Shown: positions 32,437-40,747 of the stretch, piece by piece | Layout of the letters: each line of letters begins with the position of its first letter | Numbering within the stretch: position 1 is the first letter of the stretch | Origin: an uncultured Lachnospiraceae bacterium | GTDB lineage: Bacteria > Bacillota > Clostridia > Lachnospirales > Lachnospiraceae | Assembly: GCA_910576815.1 (NCBI GenBank) | Contig: CAJTKA010000016.1 | Span: 1 to 64,000, forward strand | Reading direction: 5' to 3' | DNA length: 64,000 bases | Translations under genes and position numbers: made by a program | The notes under the pieces: generated by a model | Databases searched by the model: none | Told to the model about the DNA's origin: nothing | What the model saw: only the letters and a program-made list of their open reading frames with translations

Positions 32437-33170
32437 TTCACTACTGTCTCTCGGGTACGGGCATCCTGCACGCCGACGACGCCCATGGCGAAACGATCAC
32501 CCATCAGGTAAAGAGCGGCCAGGGCTTTATGATCTTCCCGAACCAAATCTGTACTTACATAGCGGATCACGATATCCCCTGGGAATATGTGTGGATCGAA
32601 TTTGACGGACTGCGCGCCAGAGAAACGGTGCAGCTTGCCGGGCTGACCCCCGATCAGCCTGTCTACAAGGCACGCCATAAAGACATTGCCGAGACCATGA
32701 AAAACGAGATGCTCTACATCGTAAACCACAAGAAGGAATCTCCCTTTCATCTGATCGGGCACCTCTATCTGTTTATTGACAGCTTTGTCCGCGCCTCCAC
32801 TTCCACGCAGATCGGCAAGGGCAACAGCCTGCGCGACTTTTATATCAAAGAAGCGTTCTCCTTTATCGAGCAGAACTTCCAAAACGACATCTCGGTGGAG
32901 GATATCGCTGCCACCTGCGGCTTAAACCGCAGCTATTTCGGCAAGATTTTTCATGAAAATACGGGCAAATCCCCCCAAGCATTCCTGATCTCCTACCGTA
33001 TGACCAAGGCTGCTGAGCTGCTAAAACTGACAGAATTGTCAGTCGCTGATATCGGAAACGCCGTAGGCTATCCGAACCAGCTCCATTTTTCGAGAGCATT
33101 CAAAAACGTATATGGTATTTCCCCCAGGCAATGGCGCTGCGAAAATAAGGCGATCAGCCTAAAATCATGA
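32436..33170 (+). pseudogene. AraC-family regulator lacking its N-terminus
   Basis: From about 32436 the frame reads FHYCLSGTGILHADDAHGET and QGFMIFPNQICTYIADHDIP, the cupin-like sugar-sensing domain, then two helix-turn-helix motifs (VEDIAATCGLNRSYFGKIFH and VADIGNAVGYPNQLHFSRAF). The 45-50 residues that normally precede this are replaced by antisense of the binding-protein fragment. The open frame extends back to 32211 but that part has no protein homology I can see. It was probably the divergently transcribed MsmR/RafR-type regulator of the raffinose operon. No natural start codon remains. Confidence 0.72.
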
Positions 33171-33232
33171 CCGCAGTTTTCTGTCCCCGGAAAATCAAGT
33201 CATCATTCTGATATTTTTTACCTCTTTCTGAT

Positions 33233-33261
33233 TTTCGAAAGGACGATCCTCCTGCTATAAT
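33233..33261 (+). promoter_or_regulatory. Promoter of the GH94 gene at 33314
   Basis: TATAAT at 33256-33261 is a consensus -10. TTTCGA at 33233-33238, 17 bases upstream, is a weak -35, which suggests activator dependence. Confidence 0.45.
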
Positions 33262-33313
33262 GACAGCATAAAGACACCTATCGACCACAAATTGGAGCAA
33301 GGAGGGCCTAATC

Positions 33314-36013
33314 TTGAAACAGATCACTTTTATTGACGAACATGGAAGCTTTCTCTTAAAACAACCGGAAAACACGAATTACTTATATTTCCCGCTGGCC
33401 TCGGAAAAGGGCTTAAAAAGCAGTGTCACCCCGCTGTTTGGCGGCGACGCGAAGCTGGATCAGGAGACTTTTTTATTAGAGCCCGTCAGCTCGGAAAACT
33501 TACATAATAACAGGGCCGTCCGCAATTTCTGGTGCCATGTGGAAGGAAACGGCATCTTTTCCGCCATGGGCGCTTCCGCCGGGCAGGAAGCCGCAAGGTT
33601 CACCCCCGATCAGGATGAAACGGAACTTACGGCCGGTTTTCAGTGGCAAAGGGTAAAACGCTCCTCCCAAAAGTTTCAGCTGGAATCCACCGTTACCGCC
33701 TTTATCCCGACAGACTGCAACGTGGAGATTTTGCATATCACCGTAAAGAACCTGGCAAAACAGCCTCAGACACTTACTCCTTTCGGCGCGCTTCCCATCT
33801 ACGGCAGAAGCGCGGATAACATCAGAGATCACCGCAACGTGACTTCTATGCTCCACCGCATTGAGACCACGGCGGACGGCGTGTTTGTCTGCCCCACCAT
33901 GTCCTTTGATGAAAAGGGACACCGCCCCAACCACAAAATCTACTATGCCCTCGGCTGCGGCGGCGACGGTACGAAACCCACAGACTTCTACCCCACGGTG
34001 GAAAGCTTTATCGGCGAGGGCGGCTTCTATACGCAGCCGCAGGCCGTCCACGATCTGCTCTCCGGCGTTCCTGCTGGCGCAAAAGCCGAAGGGCGGGAAG
34101 CGATGGGCGCTTTCCGTTTTGAAAAACTTACCTTAGCGCCCGATGAAAGCAAAGATTACATCCTGCTGCTCGGTGTGGAGGATACCAAAGAAGCCATCGA
34201 CGCTATCCTGCAGACATACAATTCCTCCGCAAAAGTGGACGAGGCTCTCAATCAAACAAAAGCGTATTGGCAAAAGAGCGTGAATGCCGCCTTCCATACA
34301 GGAGATGCGGATTTTGACAAACTGATGAAATGGGTCTGCTTCCAGCCCTTCCTGCGCCGACTTTTCGGCTGCTCCTTCCTGCCTCACCATGACTACGGCA
34401 GAGGCGGCAGAGGCTGGCGCGATCTCTGGCAGGACTGCCTTTCCCTGCTTTTGTTAGAGCCGGGGGACGTAGGCCGCATGATCGCCTTAAACTATGGCGG
34501 CGTCCGCATTGACGGCACCAACGCAACCATCATCGGCGCAGGCGACGGCAATTTCATTGCTGACAGAAACGGAATCGCCAGAGTCTGGATGGATCACGCG
34601 CTCTGGCCGCAGATGACCACCAAGCTCTACATCGACCAGACAGGAGATATCGGCATCCTCAATCGGGAAGCGCCTTATTTTAAGGATGCGCAGATTCTGC
34701 GGGGAACCGGTACGGACACAAATTGGAATCCCCAACTGGGCAGCAGCCAGCGGACACTGGCCGGTGAGATCTATACGGGCACTATTTTGGAGCACCTTTT
34801 GATCCAGCAGTTGACTGCCTTTTACGAGGTGGGCGATCACAACGTCTACCGACTGCGCGGCGCGGACTGGAACGACGCGCTGGATATGGCCTCTGAACAC
34901 GGGGAGAGCGTAGCCTTCACCTGCGCTTATGCGGGAAATCTGCTGGAACTCGCGGCGCTTTTGCGGCTCCTTGACGAACAGAGCGAAAGCCACACGGTAT
35001 CACTCCTTACGGAAATTTCTATCCTGCTTACAAACAATCCTGCGGTCTATGACAATACAGATAAAAAGCGGGAGATCCTTTTGAATTATGTAAACCAATG
35101 CCGCTGCACGGTGGTCGGAACCCGCAGTGAATTTTCTCTCGCTGCTCTCGCCGTCGATCTTACCGAGAAGGCAAACTGGCTGATGAATCACTTACGCTCT
35201 CAGGAATGGGTGGATGTATCTGCAGACGAAGGCTGGTACAACAGCTACTATGACGATCACGGAAGGTCTGTGGACGGCATTTTTGACGGCAGGGTGCGCA
35301 TGATGCTCACGGGACAGGTCTTCTCCATCATGAGCGGTGTGGCGGATGCGGAACAGATCCGCAAGATCACAAAGAGCGCCGACCATTATCTCTACCAAAA
35401 GGAAACCGGCGGCTACCGCTTAAACACTGACTTTGAAGAACTGAAATTCGATATGGGACGGATGTTCGGCTTTGCTTACGGCGAAAAGGAAAACGGTGCT
35501 GTCTTCTCCCACATGACGGTCATGTACGCCAACGCCCTCTACCGCCGAGGCTTCGTCAGGGAGGGCTGGAAAGCTCTAAAGACGCTGGCCGACACTGCCC
35601 TCGACTTCGATACCAGCCACATTTATCCGGGAATCCCCGAATATTTCAGGGCGGACGGCAGAGGGATGTACCACTATCTGACCGGCGCGGCAAGCTGGTA
35701 TATGCTGACCCTGATCACGGAAGTCTTCGGCGTGCGCGGCGAAGCAGGCGACCTGCTTCTTTCTCCGAAACTTCTGGGCGAACAATTTGACGAAGCGGGT
35801 TGCGCTTCCGTCTCCCTTCCTTTTGCAGGCAGGGATCTCACCGTCACCTACCGCAGCCGTGAGAAAAAAGATTTCGGCTCCTACCGCATCGGTTCGGCGG
35901 TCTGTGACAAGGAAAATCTTTCCGTAAACGACGACGCTTCCCTCCTTCTGCCGCGAAAGAGCATCGAGGAGCTGTCCGACGGACCTCACGAAATTATTGT
36001 GGAGCTGGTATAA
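33314..36013 (+). CDS. GH94-family beta-glycoside phosphorylase (about 900-residue subgroup)
   Basis: 899 residues with a TTG start at 33314 placed 8 bases after GGAGGG. The catalytic region of GH94 is seen in HDYGRGGRGWRDLWQDCLSL and YRLRGADWNDALDMASEHGE, the aspartate of ADWND being the expected general acid. The N-terminal beta-sandwich and C-terminal (alpha/alpha)6 barrel are both present. GH94 enzymes split beta-glucosides with phosphate, saving ATP. Its length is close to laminaribiose phosphorylases, but the substrate is not certain. It is followed by the RNA repeat copy B and a second, different GH94 gene, so the pair may act on two beta-linked disaccharides. Confidence 0.82.
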   Translation: MKQITFIDEHGSFLLKQPENTNYLYFPLASEKGLKSSVTPLFGGDAKLDQETFLLEPVSSENLHNNRAVRNFWCHVEGNGIFSAMGASAGQEAARFTPDQDETELTAGFQWQRVKRSSQKFQLESTVTAFIPTDCNVEILHITVKNLAKQPQTLTPFGALPIYGRSADNIRDHRNVTSMLHRIETTADGVFVCPTMSFDEKGHRPNHKIYYALGCGGDGTKPTDFYPTVESFIGEGGFYTQPQAVHDLLSGVPAGAKAEGREAMGAFRFEKLTLAPDESKDYILLLGVEDTKEAIDAILQTYNSSAKVDEALNQTKAYWQKSVNAAFHTGDADFDKLMKWVCFQPFLRRLFGCSFLPHHDYGRGGRGWRDLWQDCLSLLLLEPGDVGRMIALNYGGVRIDGTNATIIGAGDGNFIADRNGIARVWMDHALWPQMTTKLYIDQTGDIGILNREAPYFKDAQILRGTGTDTNWNPQLGSSQRTLAGEIYTGTILEHLLIQQLTAFYEVGDHNVYRLRGADWNDALDMASEHGESVAFTCAYAGNLLELAALLRLLDEQSESHTVSLLTEISILLTNNPAVYDNTDKKREILLNYVNQCRCTVVGTRSEFSLAALAVDLTEKANWLMNHLRSQEWVDVSADEGWYNSYYDDHGRSVDGIFDGRVRMMLTGQVFSIMSGVADAEQIRKITKSADHYLYQKETGGYRLNTDFEELKFDMGRMFGFAYGEKENGAVFSHMTVMYANALYRRGFVREGWKALKTLADTALDFDTSHIYPGIPEYFRADGRGMYHYLTGAASWYMLTLITEVFGVRGEAGDLLLSPKLLGEQFDEAGCASVSLPFAGRDLTVTYRSREKKDFGSYRIGSAVCDKENLSVNDDASLLLPRKSIEELSDGPHEIIVELV

Positions 36014-36099
36014 TATTCCTTTACACTGCGCAATGTTCTTGCTATCATAAAAACAACTGCATGGAAACACTTGGGCGAATACGCTCAGAATGGACTCAA

Positions 36100-36235
36100 G
36101 ATTGAAAAATAAGTCTGATGACCTTATTTTTCAATCGGAAATTTGTGCCGAAGCGTCACAAATTTCCTTGATCGCAGAGCAAAATCTGATATTTTGCTCG
36201 CGTTCCTCAGCACAGAACGCTTCAGAATGGAGGAA
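36100..36235 (+). promoter_or_regulatory. Pseudoknotted leader-RNA repeat, copy B (upstream of the second GH94 gene)
   Basis: H1: GATTGAAAAATAAG (36100-36113) with CTTATTTTTCAATC (36123-36136), 14 perfect pairs. H2: GGAAATTTGTG (36137-36147) with CACAAATTTCC (36157-36167), loop CCGAAGCGT. H3: GAGCAAAAT (36177-36185) with ATTTTGCTC (36191-36199). The H2 loop GAAGCGT (36150-36156) pairs with ACGCTTC (36217-36223), five bases before GGAGG. In addition TTCCTC (36203-36208) is complementary to GAGGAA (36230-36235), the ribosome binding site, and GCGTTC/GAACGC (36200-36220) could compete with the pseudoknot. Relative to copy A the changes in H2, H3 and the pseudoknot are compensated. Confidence 0.72.
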
Positions 36236-36238
36236 ACT

Positions 36239-38653
36239 ATGAAATACGGATACTTTGACGAATTAAACAGAGAATATGTGATCGACCGCCCGGACACCCC
36301 GTCCCCTTGGGTCAACTACTTAGGCTCGCCGGCCTACGGCGCGATCATCTCCAACAACGCAGGCGGTTACAGCTTCGAAAAATCAGGGGCCAACGGCCGT
36401 ATCCTGCGCTATGTGTTCAATAACTTTGACCGGCCCGGCCGCTATCTCTATCTGCGGGACAATGACTCCAAGGATTACTGGTCCGCTTCCTGGCAGCCCG
36501 TGGGCAAAGATCTTTCTACTTATAAGAGCGAATGCAGGCATGGTATGGGCTATACCAAGATGTCTGCCGACTACGACGGCATTCACTCCGAAGCCCTCTA
36601 CTATGTGCCCTTAAACAGCACCTACGAGGTCTGGAACCTGACCGTTGAGAACCGCTCGGACCGTCCGCGCAGCCTCACGCTGACAGGCTATGCCGAATTT
36701 ACCAACCACGGCAATTATGAGCAGGATCAAATCAATCTCCAGTACTCCCTGTTCATCTCCCGTACCCTCTATGCCGAAGGCAGACTGACCCAGCAGATCC
36801 ACGGCAATCTGGATGCCAACCCGCTCGGTGAGCCTGTGGATGAGAAAAACACCGTGGAGCGCTTTTTGGGTCTTGCGGGAGCGCCCGTCTCCTCCTACTG
36901 TGGGGACAGGAGCGCATTCTTAGGCAGCTATCACGACTATGGCGATCCGCAGGGCGTTGTGTCCGGCGATCTGGGGAATACGACGAACTACAATGAAAAT
37001 TCCTGCGGCGCACTCTCCTGCGTGCTTACGCTTGCGCCGGGTGAAAAAAGGACGGTCGCTTATCTATTGGGCGCAAAGTATGCAGCTCAGGCGGATGCCA
37101 TCATCGCTTCTTATGCCGACCCTGCCGGACGGGCCGCCGATGAGATCCGGGCTTTGAAGAATGACTGGTACGAGAAGTTTGACCATCTGAAAGTAAAGAC
37201 GCCAAGCCCCGTCTTTGATACCATGATCAACACCTGGAACGCCTACAACTGCTTTATGACCTTTATCTGGTCACGGGCAGCTTCCTTCATCTACTGCGGC
37301 CTTAGAAACGGCTACGGCTACCGCGACACCGTACAGGACATTCAGGGCATCATTCATCTGGCTCCGGAGATGGCGAAAGAAAAGATCCGCTTTATGCTCT
37401 CCGCCCAGGTCCATCACGGCGGCGGCCTGCCTCTTGTCAAGTTCACTCATAATGCAGGCCATGAGGACACTCCCGAGGATGCTTCCTATCGGGAGTCCAC
37501 GGGCCATCCCGCCTACCGCGCGGACGATGCCCTCTGGCTGTTCCCCACTGTCTTTAAATACATTGCAGAAACAGGCGATGTGGCCTTTCTCGATGAGGTC
37601 ATCCCCTTCGCCAACAAGGACGAGGGCAGCGTTTACGAGCACTTAAAGCGCGCCATCAGCTTCTCTTTAGAGAGGCTTGGCCCCCACGGTACGCCCGCAG
37701 GCCTGCACGCCGACTGGAACGACTGTCTGCGTCTGGGCAAAAACGGAGAATCCTCCTTTGTGGCGATGCAGTTTTACTATGCGCTGCGGATCTTAAAGCT
37801 GTTCGCCGCCCGCAAGCAGGACAGCGACTATGAAGCCTATCTGGACAAGATGCTGTCTGAGACCGAAGAAAAACTTCAGCGGCTCTACTGGGACAATGAC
37901 CGCTTTATCCGCGGCTTCCGCGAGACAGGCGAAAAGATTGGCCAGGCTGCCGATCCGGAGACCAATCTCTGGCTGAACCCCCAGAGCTGGTCCGTGATCA
38001 GCGGACTTGCCAGCAAAGAGCAGGCAAAAGCTGCCATGGACAATGTATATGAGAGACTGAATACCCCTTACGGTGCCATCCTCATGGATCCGCCCTTCCA
38101 CGAGCATATTTTTGAAGGCGCTCTGGCGTCCATCTTCAATCAGGGTACCAAGGAAAACGCCGGTATCTTCTCGCAGTCTCAGGGCTGGCTGATCCTGGCG
38201 GAGGCTCTGCGCGGCGCAGGAGACCGCGCCTTCGCTTACTTTATGGAGAATGCGCCCGCGGCCCAGAACGACCGCGCGGAGATCAGAAAGATCGAGCCTT
38301 ACTGTTACGGGCAGTTTACGGAAGGAAAGGCCAGCCCCAACCTTGGGCGTTCCCATGTGCACTGGCTGACAGGCACTGCTTCCACCGTCATGGTGGGCTG
38401 CGTGGAAGGTATTTTGGGACTGCGCCCCGATTTGGATGGCATCCGCTTAAGTCCTGCCATTCCGAAGGACTGGAAACATTTTGAGATGGATAAGGACTTC
38501 CGTGGAAAGCACCTGCACATCACCGTGGAAAATCTAAACGGCAAAGAATCCGGTTTTGAAAAGCTGACCGTGAACGGAGAAGACTATGCCGACGCGTACA
38601 TCCCGGCTGACCGCCTGCAGGATGTCAACGAGATCACTCTGGTTCTTTCGTAG
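36239..38653 (+). CDS. GH94 cellobiose/diacetylchitobiose-type phosphorylase
   Basis: 804 residues, the normal size. It begins MKYGYFDELNREYVIDRPDT, close to both cellobiose and chitobiose phosphorylases (MKYGYFDNDNREYVITRPD in the latter). The catalytic aspartate lies in GLHADWNDCLRLG; the phosphate site is near TGTASTVMVG. The start at 36239 has TGGAGG; longer reading back to 36143 only translates the RNA repeat. Which beta-disaccharide it uses is open. It overlaps the convergent AraC gene by 20 bases at its end. Confidence 0.88.
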   Translation: MKYGYFDELNREYVIDRPDTPSPWVNYLGSPAYGAIISNNAGGYSFEKSGANGRILRYVFNNFDRPGRYLYLRDNDSKDYWSASWQPVGKDLSTYKSECRHGMGYTKMSADYDGIHSEALYYVPLNSTYEVWNLTVENRSDRPRSLTLTGYAEFTNHGNYEQDQINLQYSLFISRTLYAEGRLTQQIHGNLDANPLGEPVDEKNTVERFLGLAGAPVSSYCGDRSAFLGSYHDYGDPQGVVSGDLGNTTNYNENSCGALSCVLTLAPGEKRTVAYLLGAKYAAQADAIIASYADPAGRAADEIRALKNDWYEKFDHLKVKTPSPVFDTMINTWNAYNCFMTFIWSRAASFIYCGLRNGYGYRDTVQDIQGIIHLAPEMAKEKIRFMLSAQVHHGGGLPLVKFTHNAGHEDTPEDASYRESTGHPAYRADDALWLFPTVFKYIAETGDVAFLDEVIPFANKDEGSVYEHLKRAISFSLERLGPHGTPAGLHADWNDCLRLGKNGESSFVAMQFYYALRILKLFAARKQDSDYEAYLDKMLSETEEKLQRLYWDNDRFIRGFRETGEKIGQAADPETNLWLNPQSWSVISGLASKEQAKAAMDNVYERLNTPYGAILMDPPFHEHIFEGALASIFNQGTKENAGIFSQSQGWLILAEALRGAGDRAFAYFMENAPAAQNDRAEIRKIEPYCYGQFTEGKASPNLGRSHVHWLTGTASTVMVGCVEGILGLRPDLDGIRLSPAIPKDWKHFEMDKDFRGKHLHITVENLNGKESGFEKLTVNGEDYADAYIPADRLQDVNEITLVLS

Positions 38654-39404
38654 TACGGGCGATCCCCCACTCGATGGCATGATTCTGATCACGATACTTT
38701 TTCGGTGTCATGCCGGTCAGTTCGCGAAACTGCTGGATGAAATGACTCTGGGAGGAAAAGGAGAGACGGTTTGCGATCTCGGCAAGGGTATAATCGCTGT
38801 AGCGCAGCATATGTTCCGCCATTTCGATTTTCTGTCGGCGGATATATCCGCTGACGGAGTCCCCCGTCTCCTTCTTGAAGATGCGCGAGAGATAACCGGC
38901 TGACACCCCCATTTCTTCTGCCAGTTCCTCGATGGTGATGCGCTCCCTGATATGCGCATAGATATATTCTTTACACTGGCGGATCTGTCTTGAGCCTGCG
39001 TTGCTCTGGCGGATCCGTCTCATTTTTTCCGCGTAGTCAAGGGCCATCTCGTCGTGAAGATTCCTGACCCCCTGCACCGTATGCACATCGTCCAGCCTCT
39101 GAATATAAAAATCGCTCATCCGATAGGCCTGCTCGAGCTGCATTCCTTTTTGGGCGCAGAGTCTTGTCACCATGGCGGTGGTAATAACAAAATGATATTT
39201 CATATTGGTCAACTCATTGCGCGACAGGATGCCCACGCCTTCCGTCTCCAAAAAACGCGCCTGTTCGCAATTCGTCCGTACCGACTCTATGTCGCCTTCC
39301 GTCACCGCCTGATAGAACAAAAATTCTTCCGTCGGCTGTCGGTGCTCCACATTGTCCATCTCGTCTTCCGCTTCCAGAAGAAGCCATTCATCCCGATATC
39401 CCAT
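38634..39404 (-). CDS. AraC-family transcriptional regulator
   Basis: 256 residues. An N-terminal helical region without a cupin is followed by two helix-turn-helix motifs: IEELAEEMGVSAGYLSRIFK and LAEIANRLSFSSQSHFIQQF, with the AraC ending FRELTGMTPKKYRDQN. The start overlaps the MATE gene stop by 17 bases and is preceded by GGAGAAAAC. It is cotranscribed with MATE and GH53, so it may regulate arabinogalactan use. Confidence 0.85.
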   Translation of the reverse strand: MGYRDEWLLLEAEDEMDNVEHRQPTEEFLFYQAVTEGDIESVRTNCEQARFLETEGVGILSRNELTNMKYHFVITTAMVTRLCAQKGMQLEQAYRMSDFYIQRLDDVHTVQGVRNLHDEMALDYAEKMRRIRQSNAGSRQIRQCKEYIYAHIRERITIEELAEEMGVSAGYLSRIFKKETGDSVSGYIRRQKIEMAEHMLRYSDYTLAEIANRLSFSSQSHFIQQFRELTGMTPKKYRDQNHAIEWGIARTTKEPE

Positions 39405-40737
39405 ATTGTTTTCTCCACTTTCTCTCCAGCCAAACGAACACGCCGATACAGATCAGCACCGAGATCCCCGAGCCCGCGGTCGATGCCAGTCCCATGGGTA
39501 AAAGAGTGTCCGCAAAATACTTGGAAGCCAGGTAAGCAAAGGGGATCCTCACACAGACGATGGAAATCGAATTGTGGATAAAGGAGATCCCCGACAGCCC
39601 ATAAGCGCAGAAATACCCGCTGAAACAAAAATGGATCCCCGCCAGGGCTGCATCCCACACATAGCCCCGCATGTACTGTCCGCCCAGCCGCAGCACCGCA
39701 GCATCCTCCGCAAAGAGACCGACAAAACGTTCCGCGTCCCACTGCATCAGAGCCACCGCGAGCATTCCCCACAAAAACGAAAGCGCAGCAGCATAAAACA
39801 GCGTGCGGCGTGCCCTGTCGTGCTTGCCCGCCCCCACATTCTGCGCAGCCAGGGCCGACACCGACTGCAGCATGGAGGACGGCACCAAAAAGAGGATTCC
39901 TATGATCTTCTCCACGATCCCCACCGCCGCCGCGTCACTCAGTCCCCGCCTGTTGGCGATAATGGTGATGACGATGAAGGAAATCTGGATGAAACTGTCC
40001 TGCATGGAGATGGGGATTCCGATCCGCAGAATGCGTCCCATCGTCTCCCTATGCGGCCGAAACACCTTTTTTGTCAATGTCAGACCCGTACGTCTTTTTC
40101 GAATCACCAGAAACGCAATGATCACGCTGACCGTCTGCGAGAGAGTCGTCCCCAGCGCCGCACCTGCCGCGCCAAGTCCCAAAACGCCGATGAAAAGATA
40201 GTCCAGTCCGATATTGACCGCACAGGCCACGGCCACAAAATACATGGGACTTTTCGAGTCCCCCATCCCCCGAAAGATCGAGCTGATGATATTGTAAGCC
40301 GTGATAAAAGGGATCCCCAAAAAGCAGATTGTAAGGTAGGCCGTGGTTCCCGCCACCGCTTCTTCCGGGGTTGACATAACATTTACAATCCCCCGAACCA
40401 TAATCAGCAGGACCGCCGTCGCCGCCAAGGACAACGCAAAAAATAAGGTTGCCGTATTGCCCACTGCCAGAGAAGCCTTCTCCTTTTCTCCCGCGCCCAC
40501 AGCCTGCCCGATCATCACTGTAGCACCCATGGCCAGCCCCACGATCATTACCGTTAACATGTGCATGACCTGACTGCCGATGGAGACCGCTGTGGTGCCC
40601 TCCACCCCGTTAAACTGCCCGATGATGAACAGATCCGCCATGCCGTAGAGGGTCTGTAAAAAATAGGATAATAAAAAGGGTAAGGAAAAACCGAGAAGCG
40701 TTTTAAAAACGCTTCCCGTCGTCAGATTCTTTTCCAT
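39388..40737 (-). CDS. MATE-family efflux transporter
   Basis: 449 residues with twelve hydrophobic segments in two similar halves. Typical positions: MADLFIIGQFNGVEGTTAVS and ATVMIGQAVGAGEKEKA in the first half, AAQNVGAGKHDRARRTLFYA in the second. These export cationic compounds with Na+ or H+. It sits 10 bases after the GH53 galactanase gene, an unexpected partner. Confidence 0.92.
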   Translation of the reverse strand: MEKNLTTGSVFKTLLGFSLPFLLSYFLQTLYGMADLFIIGQFNGVEGTTAVSIGSQVMHMLTVMIVGLAMGATVMIGQAVGAGEKEKASLAVGNTATLFFALSLAATAVLLIMVRGIVNVMSTPEEAVAGTTAYLTICFLGIPFITAYNIISSIFRGMGDSKSPMYFVAVACAVNIGLDYLFIGVLGLGAAGAALGTTLSQTVSVIIAFLVIRKRRTGLTLTKKVFRPHRETMGRILRIGIPISMQDSFIQISFIVITIIANRRGLSDAAAVGIVEKIIGILFLVPSSMLQSVSALAAQNVGAGKHDRARRTLFYAAALSFLWGMLAVALMQWDAERFVGLFAEDAAVLRLGGQYMRGYVWDAALAGIHFCFSGYFCAYGLSGISFIHNSISIVCVRIPFAYLASKYFADTLLPMGLASTAGSGISVLICIGVFVWLERKWRKQYGISG

Positions 40738-40747
40738 CTGTCACACC

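Noticed and set aside
36013..36100. A terminator between the two GH94 genes
   Set aside because: The H1 hairpin is AT-rich and followed by TCGGAAATTT rather than a T run, and the same hairpin occurs inside the immunity operon, so I do not treat it as a terminator.
36143..36238. N-terminal extension MCRSVTNFLDRRAKSDI of the GH94 protein, similar to MCRSITNLTDSRRKSEI at 4143
   Set aside because: The similarity is real but comes from the RNA repeat being translated in the same frame; true starts follow the ribosome binding sites at 36239 and 4236.
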